From Actinoplanes lutulentus (lineage in GTDB: Bacteria > Actinomycetota > Actinomycetes > Mycobacteriales > Micromonosporaceae): a stretch of 64,000 bases of DNA. Positions within the stretch are counted from its first letter, which is position 1; the number at the start of each line of letters is the position of its first letter. Positions 8,027 through 16,609 of the stretch are shown piece by piece. Below the pieces are notes generated by a model, which was not told where the DNA came from, searched no databases, and worked only from the letters and a program-made list of their open reading frames with translations. The position numbers and the translations under genes are program-made. The stretch spans positions 1 to 64,000 of the forward strand of contig NZ_QLMJ01000020.1 in the NCBI RefSeq assembly GCF_003259845.1. Direction: 5' to 3'.

Positions 8027-9832
8027 ATGGATTCCTCCCTAGTCCAGCACTGTGCCGACACCGCCCGCGGCCTGACTATTCCTGCTCTGCTGCACCGCAA
8101 CGCCACCGAGTTCGCCGACCTGCCGGCGCTCAGCCTTCTCGGATCCGACCGCACCCGCACCTGGCGGGAGCTGCGCGACGAGATCGCGGTGCTCTCCCGG
8201 GGCCTCGCCGACCTGGGCCTGAAATCCGGCGACCGTCTGCTGATCACCATGTCCAGCCGGCCCGAGCACTGGCTGGTCGACCTGGCCGCCGTGCACCTCG
8301 GCGCGGTGCCGTCCACTGTCTACTCCACGCTGTCGCCGGACCAGCTGGGTTATCTGGCCCGGCACAGCGGCGCCGAGATCCTCGTCGTCGAGGGCGCCGC
8401 GGAGCTCGCCCGCTGGGCGCCGCACCTGCAGGCGTTCCGGCACGTCGTGGTCGTCGACGGTGAGGGCGGCATCCCGCTGCGCGACGTCGCCGCCCGAGGG
8501 GAGGCCCTCCACCAGGCCGATCCGGGCGCTTTCGAGAAGGCGTGGCGCGAGGTCCGCCCCGACCAGGGCGTCACCCTGCTCTACACCTCCGGCACCACCG
8601 GTGATCCGAAAGGTGTGGTGCTCACCCACAGCAACGTGATCTACCAGTCGGTGGTCCTGGAGGCGGTGGTGCCGGACGTGCCGGACCACGCCGCGTCGCT
8701 GGCCTATCTGCCGCTCGCACACATCGCCGAGCGCGTCCTCGGCGTCTACAACCCGATCTACCGGACCGGGCACGTCACCATCTGCCCCGATCCCACGAAG
8801 CTGCTCGCCGGCCTGGTCACGATCCGGCCGGTCTCGTTCTTCGGGGTGCCGCGCATCTGGGAGAAGATGGTGGCCGGCGTGCAGGCCCAGCTGGCCGCCG
8901 CCGAACCGCAGGTCAAAGCGGCCGTCGACATGGCACGTGAGGTCGCGCTCGACGTCTACAAACTGCGCGGCGCCGAGCAGGAGGTCCCGCCGGAACTGGC
9001 CGCCACGCACGCCGCCTTCGACGAGAAGGTGCTCAAGCCGCTGCGCGCCAGACTCGGCCTGGACAACATGCTCTGGGCCGGCAGCGGCGCCGCGCCGATC
9101 CCGGTCGAGGTGCTGCTCTACCTGGCCAGCCTGGGCGTCGACGTGCTCGAGGTCTGGGGGATGACCGAGACCACCGGCACCGCCACCATCAACACCCCGG
9201 ACCACTTCCGCACCGGGACGGTCGGCCGGATCAACGCCGGCATGGAGCTCAAGCTCGCCGAGGACGGCGAGATCCTGGTCCGCGGCCCGCTCGTCGCCGC
9301 CGGATACCTGCGCGCCGACGGCGGCATCGACCCGATCACCGACGCCGACGGCTGGCTCGCCACCGGCGACGTCGGCACCCTCGACGCCGACGGATACCTC
9401 ACGATCACCGACCGCAAGAAGGAACTGATCATCAACTCCAGCGGGAAGAACATCTCGCCGGCCCAGATCGAGAACCTGCTGCGCGCCCACCCGCTGATCG
9501 CCCAGGCCGTCGCGATCGGCGACCGCCGTCCGTACGTCACCGCGCTGATCGTCCTCGACGAGGAGTCCGTCCCGGTCTGGGCGAAGGCCCGCGGCCTGAC
9601 CGGCGACTCCCTGGCAGATCTCGCCGCCGACCCGGCCGTCCTCGCCGAGATCACCGCGACGGTCGAGGCCGCCAACACGAAACTGGCCCGCCCCGAACAG
9701 ATCAAGACGTTCCGCATCCTCCCGGCCGGCTGGACCCCGGAGACCGGCGAGCTGACCCCGACGCTGAAGCTGCGCCGCCGCATCATCACCGACCGCTACG
9801 ACGGCGAGATCAGCCAGATGTACGGCGGCTGA
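8027..9832 (+). CDS. Long-chain fatty-acid-CoA ligase (AMP-forming)
   Basis: A 601-residue adenylate-forming enzyme of the long-chain acyl-CoA synthetase type, activating fatty acids with ATP and CoA. The P-loop motif YTSGTTGDPKG is near residue 187; the A5 region reads WGMTETTG, the A7 motif TGDVG, and the A10 lysine lies in a DRKKELI..SGKNISP stretch. Length and domain order match the FadD15-type subgroup. It follows the double TetR gene by about 100 bases on the same strand and functionally feeds the FadAB pathway. Its 3' end overlaps the convergent SDR gene by 23 bases. Confidence 0.92.
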   Translation: MDSSLVQHCADTARGLTIPALLHRNATEFADLPALSLLGSDRTRTWRELRDEIAVLSRGLADLGLKSGDRLLITMSSRPEHWLVDLAAVHLGAVPSTVYSTLSPDQLGYLARHSGAEILVVEGAAELARWAPHLQAFRHVVVVDGEGGIPLRDVAARGEALHQADPGAFEKAWREVRPDQGVTLLYTSGTTGDPKGVVLTHSNVIYQSVVLEAVVPDVPDHAASLAYLPLAHIAERVLGVYNPIYRTGHVTICPDPTKLLAGLVTIRPVSFFGVPRIWEKMVAGVQAQLAAAEPQVKAAVDMAREVALDVYKLRGAEQEVPPELAATHAAFDEKVLKPLRARLGLDNMLWAGSGAAPIPVEVLLYLASLGVDVLEVWGMTETTGTATINTPDHFRTGTVGRINAGMELKLAEDGEILVRGPLVAAGYLRADGGIDPITDADGWLATGDVGTLDADGYLTITDRKKELIINSSGKNISPAQIENLLRAHPLIAQAVAIGDRRPYVTALIVLDEESVPVWAKARGLTGDSLADLAADPAVLAEITATVEAANTKLARPEQIKTFRILPAGWTPETGELTPTLKLRRRIITDRYDGEISQMYGG

Positions 9833-10580
9833 CCAGCCCGTCCAACGCCGCGTACAGGCGCTCCGCGTCGGCCGGGCCGGTGGTCACGCTCACCGGTTTG
9901 CCCCTGCGGAGCGCCGTCAGCTTCGCTGCCGTCAGCTCATCGATGGCTCGCTCCAGGCGGTCCGCCGACGCATCAGGCGACTGCCCGAGTACGGAGGCAG
10001 CGGCGCCCACGATCGTGCGCAGCGGCTGGTCGAGTTGCCGGTGCATGCCGGAGTTCACGAAGAGCGGGTTGTAGAGCACGTAGCGGACCGGGCTCTCCGG
10101 ATGACGATCGGCGAAACCGGTGCCGAGTAGGTCGAGGATGCGTGCGCCCTGCATGGTGGACGTGAACAGCGAGAAGTCGCGGGTCAGCTGGAGATCGTCC
10201 CAGCGGATCCGGCCGGCCGGGATGCCGCCGACACCGCAGAGGCTCACCACGACCGGATCGGTGCCCCGGGCCAGAGCCGGAAGCAGGCGCTCCACCAGCA
10301 GGAATCGGGACAGCACGCTGACCGCGAACGTGTGTTCCAGGCCCTCGGCGGTTTCCCGGCGCCGGGTGCTGAAGCTGCCGGCCGCCAGGACCAGCAGGTC
10401 GATGCGGTCGGGCAGCTTGGACACGAGGTCCTCGGTTTCGCGTACCGAAGAAAGGTCGGCGTCCGCGCTGCCGAGCGCGACCACCCGGTCGCCTCGCGCC
10501 GTGAGCCGGGAGGCGAGCGCACCGCCGATGCCGCGGGTGCCGCCGGTGATAACCACGGTTCTGATGGCTGCTGTTCGCAT
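9810..10580 (-). CDS. Atypical short-chain dehydrogenase/reductase lacking the usual active-site Tyr
   Basis: A 256-residue SDR-fold protein. The cofactor motif TGGTRGIG is at residues 12-19, LVLAAG replaces the usual NNAG, and the strand-5 serine region reads VVSLCGVGG. Where YxxxK is expected the sequence reads STMQGARI, so the catalytic Tyr and Lys are not visible; the protein may bind nucleotide without classical SDR catalysis. I chose ATG 10580 because it puts the Rossmann motif at the usual distance; a longer frame adds 15 unconvincing residues. It is divergent from an HxlR regulator with a 47-base gap, so co-regulation is likely. Confidence 0.75.
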   Translation of the reverse strand: MRTAAIRTVVITGGTRGIGGALASRLTARGDRVVALGSADADLSSVRETEDLVSKLPDRIDLLVLAAGSFSTRRRETAEGLEHTFAVSVLSRFLLVERLLPALARGTDPVVVSLCGVGGIPAGRIRWDDLQLTRDFSLFTSTMQGARILDLLGTGFADRHPESPVRYVLYNPLFVNSGMHRQLDQPLRTIVGAAASVLGQSPDASADRLERAIDELTAAKLTALRRGKPVSVTTGPADAERLYAALDGLVSRRTSG

Positions 10581-10627
10581 GCTTTCATCGTGGGAGACGG
10601 TCCCGATGCCCGAAAGAAGGCACATTC

Positions 10628-11020
10628 ATGTCACCGGTCATCCAGGTTCCCGTGACCCGCGCCGACCGGGACACCTGCGACGTCTCCGGCGTGCTGAGCC
10701 GCGTCGGCGAGAAGTGGAGCGTGCTGATCCTGGCGCTGCTCGCCGAACGGCCGTACGGCTTCAACGAGCTGGACCGGGCCGTCGAGGGCCTCAGCCGGCG
10801 GATTCTCACCCGCACCCTGCGGCTGCTGGAGGCCGACGGGCTGATCGAGCGGGAGGTGACCGAGACACCGGCCCGGGTGGAATACCGGATCACCGGACTG
10901 GGCCGGTCGCTGCTGCCCCTGGTGCTGGCGATCGGCAGGTGGGCCGTCGAGCACGCCGGCGAGATCGCGGCGGCGCAGGCCCGTTTCACTGATGCAGGGC
11001 GCGCCAGTCACGAGGGGTGA
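10628..11020 (+). CDS. HxlR-family winged-helix transcriptional regulator
   Basis: A 130-residue MarR-like winged-helix protein of the HxlR family. Diagnostic features are the single N-terminal Cys (DTCDVSGVL), the segment GEKWSVLILALL, the recognition region GLSRRILTRTLRLLEADGLI and the wing RVEYRITGLGRSL. HxlR proteins often sense aldehydes or oxidants through that Cys and act on a divergent oxidoreductase, which fits the SDR gene 47 bases away on the other strand. Its 3' end overlaps the convergent AraC gene by 35 bases. Confidence 0.88.
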   Translation: MSPVIQVPVTRADRDTCDVSGVLSRVGEKWSVLILALLAERPYGFNELDRAVEGLSRRILTRTLRLLEADGLIEREVTETPARVEYRITGLGRSLLPLVLAIGRWAVEHAGEIAAAQARFTDAGRASHEG

Positions 11021-11933
11021 GGCCGTACCGCGTACGAAAGGCCTTGCTGAAGTGGGCCGCGTCGCGCAACCCCCATCGGCGTGCGATCGCAGCGACCGTC
11101 GCCGCGCGCAGCGCGGGGTCGGCGAGATCGCGCCGCGTCCCCTCCAGCCGCCGGTGCCGGACCCAGTCGCCGAACCGCACGCCCTCGCCCTGCAGGACGC
11201 GGTGCAGGTAGCGCACCGAGATGTGCTGGCGGGCCGCCACCGCCGCCGGTGACAGATCAGAATCGGACAGATGCTGGCGGATGTCGGCGAGGATCCGGGT
11301 CGCGAGGGTGTTGCCGAGCGGTGCTCTGCTCAGCCGGTCGTCGCCGAGCTGGACGGTGACCGCGGCGCGGATCAGCTCGACCGTCGGCGTCGCGAGGACG
11401 CCGGCCGAGTCCAGCAGGTCCGGTTCGTCGGCGAGCCGGGTCAGATAGTCCGAGGTCAGCGCCGCGACCCGGTTGCCGCGATCGAACCGGACCGCGCTCG
11501 CCTCCCGCAGCCGCGCCTCCGGCAGGGCCAGCGCGGCCCGCGGGATCCGGAAGAACGTCGCGTCGATGCCGCCGGCGAAGAGCAGCGAGTACGGCGAGGC
11601 GGTGTCGTAGATCGCGAAGTCGCCGGGCCGCAGCACCGCTTCCCGGCCGTGCTGAACGACGATGCTGCTCCCGGAGCGTTGCAGGCCGAGGAAGACGACC
11701 GGCTCGGCGTCCTCGCGGGCCAGGCGCGGCGTACGCCGTACCGTCGTGGGGGTGGCCCTGGTGTGGCAGACGCCGAGGTCGCCGCACTGACCGAGACCGA
11801 GCGACACCGACATGTCAGTTTCGGACACGTGGTGTTCGATCTCGACGCGGACGACGCTGTCCCAGACGAGGGAGCGCACGGCTTCCTCGCGGTCCCGCGG
11901 GGCCAGCGCGGTGGTGGTCATCGTCGGCTGCAC
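10986..11933 (-). CDS. AraC-family transcriptional regulator
   Basis: A 315-residue regulator. The N-terminal two thirds look like the AraC-binding cupin-like domain (for example the HGREAVLRPGDFAIYDT segment), and the C-terminal 100 residues hold the two AraC helix-turn-helix units, ending with WGLRDAAHFSKAFRTRYG and TPRDWR. The GTG at 11933 or the ATG at 11921 could be the start; neither has a clear ribosome site. It is divergent from an alpha/beta hydrolase gene 113 bases away, its most likely target. Confidence 0.88.
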   Translation of the reverse strand: MQPTMTTTALAPRDREEAVRSLVWDSVVRVEIEHHVSETDMSVSLGLGQCGDLGVCHTRATPTTVRRTPRLAREDAEPVVFLGLQRSGSSIVVQHGREAVLRPGDFAIYDTASPYSLLFAGGIDATFFRIPRAALALPEARLREASAVRFDRGNRVAALTSDYLTRLADEPDLLDSAGVLATPTVELIRAAVTVQLGDDRLSRAPLGNTLATRILADIRQHLSDSDLSPAAVAARQHISVRYLHRVLQGEGVRFGDWVRHRRLEGTRRDLADPALRAATVAAIARRWGLRDAAHFSKAFRTRYGLTPRDWRALHQ

Positions 11934-12046
11934 GGTTCTTACCGTCGCATGCTCGTGGCTTTTGTGACAGTGACCGGTCCCGCAGACACGACAGGTGTGC
12001 GCTCAGGGCCAACTTCGCAGGTCCCGGCGCTGCCTACGCTCCCGGC

Positions 12047-12883
12047 ATGACCATCGCATCCGACCTGGAACAGATCGAAGCGGCCAACGCCAGCGGGAAA
12101 CCGCCGGTCGTCTTCGTGCACGGACTGTGGCTGCTGCCGTCGAGCTGGCAGCGCTGGGCCGAGGTGTTCGCGGCTGCCGGGTACGCGCCGGTGCTGCCCG
12201 GCTGGCCCGACGACCCGGACACCGTCGAAGAGGCGAACGCGCACCCCGAGGTGTTCGCCGGCAAGAGCGTGGGCCAGGTGGCCGATCACGTCGCCTCGCT
12301 CGTCGCCAAACTGGACCGTAAGCCCGCGGTGATCGGGCACTCGTTCGGCGGGCTGATCACCCAGATCACGGCCGGGCGGGGGCTGTCGGCGGTCTCGGTC
12401 GCGATCGACCCGGCGCCGTTCCGCGGGGTGCTGCCGCTGCCGATCTCGGCGCTGCGGGTGGCCAGCGCGGTCATCGGCAACCCGGCGAACTACCACCGGG
12501 CGGTTCCGCTGACCTACGACCAGTTCCGGTACGGGTTCGCCAACGCGGTCAGCGAGGAGGAGGCCCGTGAGCTGTACGCGACGTTCGCGGTGCCGGCCTC
12601 CGGCGAGCCGCTGTTCCAGGCGGCGACCGCGAACGTCAACCCGTGGACCGAGGCGAAGGTGGACACCGGCAACCCGTCGCGGGGCCCGCTGCTGATCATC
12701 TCGGGGGAGAAGGACCACACGGTGCCGTGGTCGATCGCGAACGCGTCGTACAAGCAGCAGAGCGACAACCCGGGCGTCACCGAGATCGTGGAGATCCCGG
12801 AGCGGGGGCACTCGCTGACCATCGACAGTGGCTGGCGCGTTGTCGCCGACACGGCGCTGGAGTTCGTGAAGCGGTTCTCGTGA
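12047..12883 (+). CDS. Alpha/beta hydrolase
   Basis: A 278-residue cytoplasmic hydrolase. The oxyanion-hole HG is in VVFVHGLWLL, the nucleophile elbow is GHSFGG near residue 100, the acid is probably in GEKDHTVP, and the catalytic His in PERGHSLTID near the C-terminus, so the triad is complete. Substrate is unknown. It is transcribed divergently from the AraC-type regulator, which may control it. Confidence 0.87.
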   Translation: MTIASDLEQIEAANASGKPPVVFVHGLWLLPSSWQRWAEVFAAAGYAPVLPGWPDDPDTVEEANAHPEVFAGKSVGQVADHVASLVAKLDRKPAVIGHSFGGLITQITAGRGLSAVSVAIDPAPFRGVLPLPISALRVASAVIGNPANYHRAVPLTYDQFRYGFANAVSEEEARELYATFAVPASGEPLFQAATANVNPWTEAKVDTGNPSRGPLLIISGEKDHTVPWSIANASYKQQSDNPGVTEIVEIPERGHSLTIDSGWRVVADTALEFVKRFS

Positions 12884-12904
12884 TGCGTTTCTCGTGATCG
12901 TGGG

Positions 12905-12930
12905 GAGAGGGCCGGCGTGCCGGCCCTCTC
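12905..12930. terminator. Hairpin between convergent genes
   Basis: A perfect 12-bp stem GAGAGGGCCGGC / GCCGGCCCTCTC with a two-base loop lies between the convergent ends of the hydrolase and the RTX-like gene. No long T run follows, as is usual in high-GC actinomycetes. Confidence 0.75.
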
Positions 12931-12937
12931 CGTCGCT

Positions 12938-14080
12938 TTACGGCAGTCGCTCGCAGGCGGTGGCCACGTCGAGCTTGCTGACCCAGCACAGGTCGCCGAT
13001 CAGCTCGCTGTTGGCACCGCCGTCGACCGTGTCGGCAGCGTCCTGGTAGTAGTCGCTGCCGTGGATCTTGTCGTCGCCGGCGTTTCCGTAGAGCTTGTTC
13101 GCGCCGGCGTTGCCGCGGATGTCGTCGTCGCCGCCACCGCCGTGGATGACGTCGTCACCCGCGGCGCCCCACAGCAGGTTGTCGGCGTTGTTGCCGGTGA
13201 AGGTGTAATCGCCGGCGCCGTTGCCGGCGAGGTTCTCCACGTCGGTGCCGAGGGTGTCGCCCTCGCCGGGCGCGCCGTCGTCACCCTTGACGCCGTCGAG
13301 GTCGGCGGTCGCCTGGGGCCGGTCGTAGTTGACGGTGTCGTTGTCCGGGCCGCCGAGGATCACGTCGGCGCCGATCACGGCCGGCGCGTTCTTGACGTCG
13401 CCCCAGAGGATGTCGCTGCCGGCGCCACCGTTGACGTAGTCGTTGCCGGCGCCGCCTTCGAGCTTGTCGTAGTGCCGCTCGCCGTACAGCTTGTCGTTGC
13501 CGGCGCCGCCGAAGATCTTGTCGTCACCCTCACCGCCGTACAGGGCGTCGTCGTTCTCGTCGCCGTACAGGTAGTCGCCGCCACCGTCCTGGCCGTACAG
13601 CTTGTCGTTGCCGGTGCCGCCGTACAGGACGTCGTTGTTGTCGCCGCCGTAGAGCTTGTCGGCGCCGGACCCACCGAACAACCGGTCCAGGTTGGACCCG
13701 CCGACCAGGATGTCGTTGCCGGAGCCGCCCTCCAGCGTCACCCGGATCCCGGTCTTGTTCACAACCGTGTCGTTCTTGCTGCCGGCCTGGACGTGGACCC
13801 GGGTCGGGTTCTTCGTGAGCTTGCAGCGGACCTTGGTCTTGTCGCCCTTGACGGTCTTGCAGCCTTTGCCGGCCTTGATCTTGACCTTGTCGTCGATCGT
13901 GACGGTCCTGCCGGAGCGGGTGATGACGACCTTGTTGGCCTTGCCGGAGCCGGCCGTGTACTTGACCTGGGTCGTCTTGGAGACCGAGACGACGCCGGTG
14001 GACGCGGCCTGCGCCGGCGCGGCGAGGACACCGACGCCGATCGTGGTGAGCAGGACCATGCCGATGCGGGAGATCATCAT
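12938..14080 (-). CDS. Secreted RTX-like calcium-binding repeat protein (paralogue 1)
   Basis: A 380-residue exported protein. A Sec signal peptide ends at AAPAQA-AS; a conserved module of about 100 residues follows (VKYTAGSGKANKVVITRSG, later KGDKTKVRCKLTKNPT), then many glycine/aspartate nonapeptides of the GGxGxDxLY type such as GGAGNDKLYG, which form a calcium-bound beta-roll. The C-terminus carries a GDLC...CERL cysteine pair shared with the paralogues. It begins 2 bases after the stop of paralogue 2, so the two are co-transcribed. RTX proteins usually leave by type I secretion; here a Sec signal is present instead. Function is unknown: adhesion, cell-wall or extracellular matrix roles are guesses. 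Confidence 0.85.
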   Translation of the reverse strand: MMISRIGMVLLTTIGVGVLAAPAQAASTGVVSVSKTTQVKYTAGSGKANKVVITRSGRTVTIDDKVKIKAGKGCKTVKGDKTKVRCKLTKNPTRVHVQAGSKNDTVVNKTGIRVTLEGGSGNDILVGGSNLDRLFGGSGADKLYGGDNNDVLYGGTGNDKLYGQDGGGDYLYGDENDDALYGGEGDDKIFGGAGNDKLYGERHYDKLEGGAGNDYVNGGAGSDILWGDVKNAPAVIGADVILGGPDNDTVNYDRPQATADLDGVKGDDGAPGEGDTLGTDVENLAGNGAGDYTFTGNNADNLLWGAAGDDVIHGGGGDDDIRGNAGANKLYGNAGDDKIHGSDYYQDAADTVDGGANSELIGDLCWVSKLDVATACERLP

Positions 14081-14082
14081 GA

Positions 14083-15237
14083 TCAGTCCAGCCTCTCGCA
14101 GTTGGTGACGACGTCGATCGGGCTCACGTGGCAGAGATCGCCGGTTGCGGTGTTCGCCCCGCCGTCGACAACGTCGCCGTCGAGCGTGTGCGGGGAATCG
14201 AAGGCGTACCGGGCGGAGATCTCGTCGTCACCGTCGCCGCCGTACAGGGCGTTCGCACCGTAGCTTCCGTAGAGCTTGTCGTTGCCGCCGCCACCGCGGA
14301 AGACGTCGTCGCCCTCGCCGCCGTAGAAGACGTTCGCGGCGTTGTTGCCGGTGAAGATGTTGTCACCGTCGCCGCCGGACAGGTTCTCCACGTCGGCACC
14401 GACGGTGTCGCGCTCACCCGGTTCGCCGTCGTCGCCGGCCGAGCCGTCGAGATCGACGATCGCCTTGCCGCGGTAGTAGTCCGCGGAGTCGACACCCGGT
14501 CCACCGAGGATGACGTCGGAGCCGTGCTCGTTCCCGGAGTCCTCCGGGTTGACGTCGCCTTCGAGCCGGTCGTCGCCGGTGCCGCCTTCGAGCCGGTCGT
14601 TGCCGTAACCGCCTTCGAGCATGTCGTTGCCGGACTCGCCGTAGAGCTTGTCGTGGCCCCGGTCGGCGTAATAGAAGCTGTCGCCGAGCAGCCGGTCCGC
14701 GCCGCTGCCGGCGTAGAGCGTGTCGTTGCCGTGCTCGCCGGCGAGGCTGTCGTCACCGGTCTGGCCGTACAGCTTGTCATGACCGCTGCCGCCGCCGAGG
14801 TAATCGGCGCTCGAGCCGCCGAAGAGGGTGTCGTTGCCGGTTCCGCCGTACAGTTTGTCGGCGCCGGTGCCACCGTCGAGGACGGACGCGATGCCGGTCT
14901 TGTTGGTGACCTTGTCGTTCTTGCTGCCGGTGTAGACCAGGACCTTGGTCGGGTTCTTGGTCAGCTTGCAGCGGACCTTGGTCTTGTCGCCCTTGACGGC
15001 TTTGCAGCCCTTGCCGGCTTTGATCTTGTATTTGTCGTCGATGGTGACGGTTTTTCCGGACCGGGTGATGACGACCTTGTTGGCCTTGCCGGAGCCGGCC
15101 GTGTACTTGACCTGGCTGGTCTTGACGACCGAGACCACGCCGGTGGACGCGGCCTGGGCGGGCGACGCGAGAACGCCGGCGCCGATCGTGGTGAGAAGAA
15201 TGATCCCTATGCGGGCAGCATGCGATGAACGCGTCAT
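14083..15237 (-). CDS. Secreted RTX-like calcium-binding repeat protein (paralogue 2)
   Basis: A 384-residue paralogue of its neighbours with the same plan: signal peptide ending SPAQA-AS, the VKYTAGSGKANKVV module, nonapeptides such as GGTGADKLYGG and GGNDKLYG from about residue 115 on, and a C-terminal GDLCHVS...NCERL. The first about 340 coding bases are almost identical to paralogue 3, with only scattered silent changes, while the middle of the repeat region differs. That indicates recent duplication or gene conversion. It is transcribed toward paralogue 1, ending 2 bases before its start codon. Confidence 0.85.
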   Translation of the reverse strand: MTRSSHAARIGIILLTTIGAGVLASPAQAASTGVVSVVKTSQVKYTAGSGKANKVVITRSGKTVTIDDKYKIKAGKGCKAVKGDKTKVRCKLTKNPTKVLVYTGSKNDKVTNKTGIASVLDGGTGADKLYGGTGNDTLFGGSSADYLGGGSGHDKLYGQTGDDSLAGEHGNDTLYAGSGADRLLGDSFYYADRGHDKLYGESGNDMLEGGYGNDRLEGGTGDDRLEGDVNPEDSGNEHGSDVILGGPGVDSADYYRGKAIVDLDGSAGDDGEPGERDTVGADVENLSGGDGDNIFTGNNAANVFYGGEGDDVFRGGGGNDKLYGSYGANALYGGDGDDEISARYAFDSPHTLDGDVVDGGANTATGDLCHVSPIDVVTNCERLD

Positions 15238-15277
15238 GAAACTCCCCCGTGCGAGACGCGATGTCGTGAGAAAGGGT

Positions 15278-15307
15278 GGGGCCGGCTCCCGGAAAGGAGC
15301 CGGCCCC
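15278..15307. terminator. Hairpin downstream of RTX paralogue 3
   Basis: Stem GGGGCCGGCTCC (15278-15289) with GGAGCCGGCCCC (15296-15307) and a six-base loop. It sits between the stop of paralogue 3 and the start of paralogue 2, so those two are probably separate transcripts. Confidence 0.75.
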
Positions 15308-15315
15308 GAGGCTGA

Positions 15316-16500
15316 TCAGCCCAGCCGCTCGCAGCCGGTGACCGTGTCGACCGGGCTGACGTAGCAGAGGTCGCCGGCCGCGGTGTTCGCTCCGCCGTCG
15401 ACCTTGTCGCCGTCGTACGTGTGCGGCGGGTCGACGGGGGACCGGCTGTAGATCTTGTCGTCGCCGGCCTCGCCGTAGAGGGCGTTCGCGCCGTAGTTCC
15501 CGGCGAGGGTGTCGTTGCCGCCACCGCCGCGGAAGACGTCGTCGCCCTCGCCGCCGGAGAGGACGTTGGCGGCGTTGTTGCCGGTGAAGATGTTGTCACC
15601 GTCGCCGCCGGACAGGTTCTCCACGTCGGAACGGACGGTGTCGCCCTCACCGACCTGGCCGTCGTTGCCCTTTGACCCGCTCAGGTCGGCGACCACGCGG
15701 CCGCGGCCGCCGTAGCTGACCGTGTCGGTGCCGGCGCCGCCGGAGAACACGTCCGCGCCGAAGACGCTGGTCGTGTCCTCCGGGTTGACGTCGCCGTCGA
15801 GGTTGTCGTTGCCGGTGCCGCCGGAGAGGTAGTCGTTGCCGAGCCCACCCTCGAGCCAGTCGTTGCCGGACTCGCCGTACAGCTTGTCGTTGCCCGCCTT
15901 GCCGTGGACCTCGTAGTCGCCGTAGAGCCAGTCGTTGCCGCCACCGCCGTACAGCGTGTCGGCGCCCGCGTTGCCGTCCAGGTCGTCGTTGCCGGCCTGA
16001 CCGTAGATCTTGTCGTTGCCGGCGCCGCCGGGCAGGTAGTCGTTGCCCGCGCCACCGTAGATCTTGTCGGTGCCCGAACCGCCGCCGAGGATGTCGGCGC
16101 CGGTGCCGCCGATCAGGACGTCGTTGCCACTGCCGCCTTCGACCAGCGACGGAATGCCGGTCTTGTTGGTGACCTTGTCGTTCTTGCTGCCGGTGTAGAC
16201 CAGGACCTTGGTCGGGTTCTTGGTGAGCTTGCAGCGGACCTTGGTCTTGTCGCCCTTGACGGCTTTGCAGCCCTTGCCGGCTTTGATCTTGTATTTGTCG
16301 TCGATCGTGACGGTCTTTCCGGACCGGGTGATGACGACCTTGTTGGCCTTGCCGGAGCCGGCCGTGTACTTGACCTGGCTGGTCTTGACGACCGAGACCA
16401 CGCCGGTGGACGCGGCCTGGGCGGGCGACGCGAGAACGCCGGCGCCGATCGTGGTGAGAAGAATGATCCCTATGCGGGCAGCATGCGATGAACGCGTCAT
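15316..16500 (-). CDS. Secreted RTX-like calcium-binding repeat protein (paralogue 3)
   Basis: A 394-residue protein from ATG 16500, chosen because it gives the same MTRSSHAARIG signal peptide as paralogue 2; the frame stays open 20 codons further upstream without signal-peptide character. After the conserved N-terminal module come GGSGNDVLIGGTGAD-type nonapeptides over most of the length, then GDLCYVS...GCERL at the end. A purine-rich stretch complementary to ACTCCCCC upstream of both paralogues 2 and 3 (GGGGGAGT) is the ribosome site. Divergent from the small membrane-anchored protein gene on the right. Confidence 0.85.
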   Translation of the reverse strand: MTRSSHAARIGIILLTTIGAGVLASPAQAASTGVVSVVKTSQVKYTAGSGKANKVVITRSGKTVTIDDKYKIKAGKGCKAVKGDKTKVRCKLTKNPTKVLVYTGSKNDKVTNKTGIPSLVEGGSGNDVLIGGTGADILGGGSGTDKIYGGAGNDYLPGGAGNDKIYGQAGNDDLDGNAGADTLYGGGGNDWLYGDYEVHGKAGNDKLYGESGNDWLEGGLGNDYLSGGTGNDNLDGDVNPEDTTSVFGADVFSGGAGTDTVSYGGRGRVVADLSGSKGNDGQVGEGDTVRSDVENLSGGDGDNIFTGNNAANVLSGGEGDDVFRGGGGNDTLAGNYGANALYGEAGDDKIYSRSPVDPPHTYDGDKVDGGANTAAGDLCYVSPVDTVTGCERLG

Positions 16501-16609
16501 GAAACTCCCCCGTGCTGAACGCGTCGAAATGGTGAGCGCAGCATAGATGAACCTGTCCATTCGGGAGAATCACTTCCTAGCCCTTGCCGCAGCTGTCCAT
16601 GATGTCCGG

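Noticed and set aside
12938..16500. Long open frames antisense to the RTX genes (up to 448 codons)
   Set aside because: They mirror the high-GC nonapeptide repeats, are Val/Ala/Gly-only in composition and lack ribosome sites; the minus-strand proteins have signal peptides and conserved domains.
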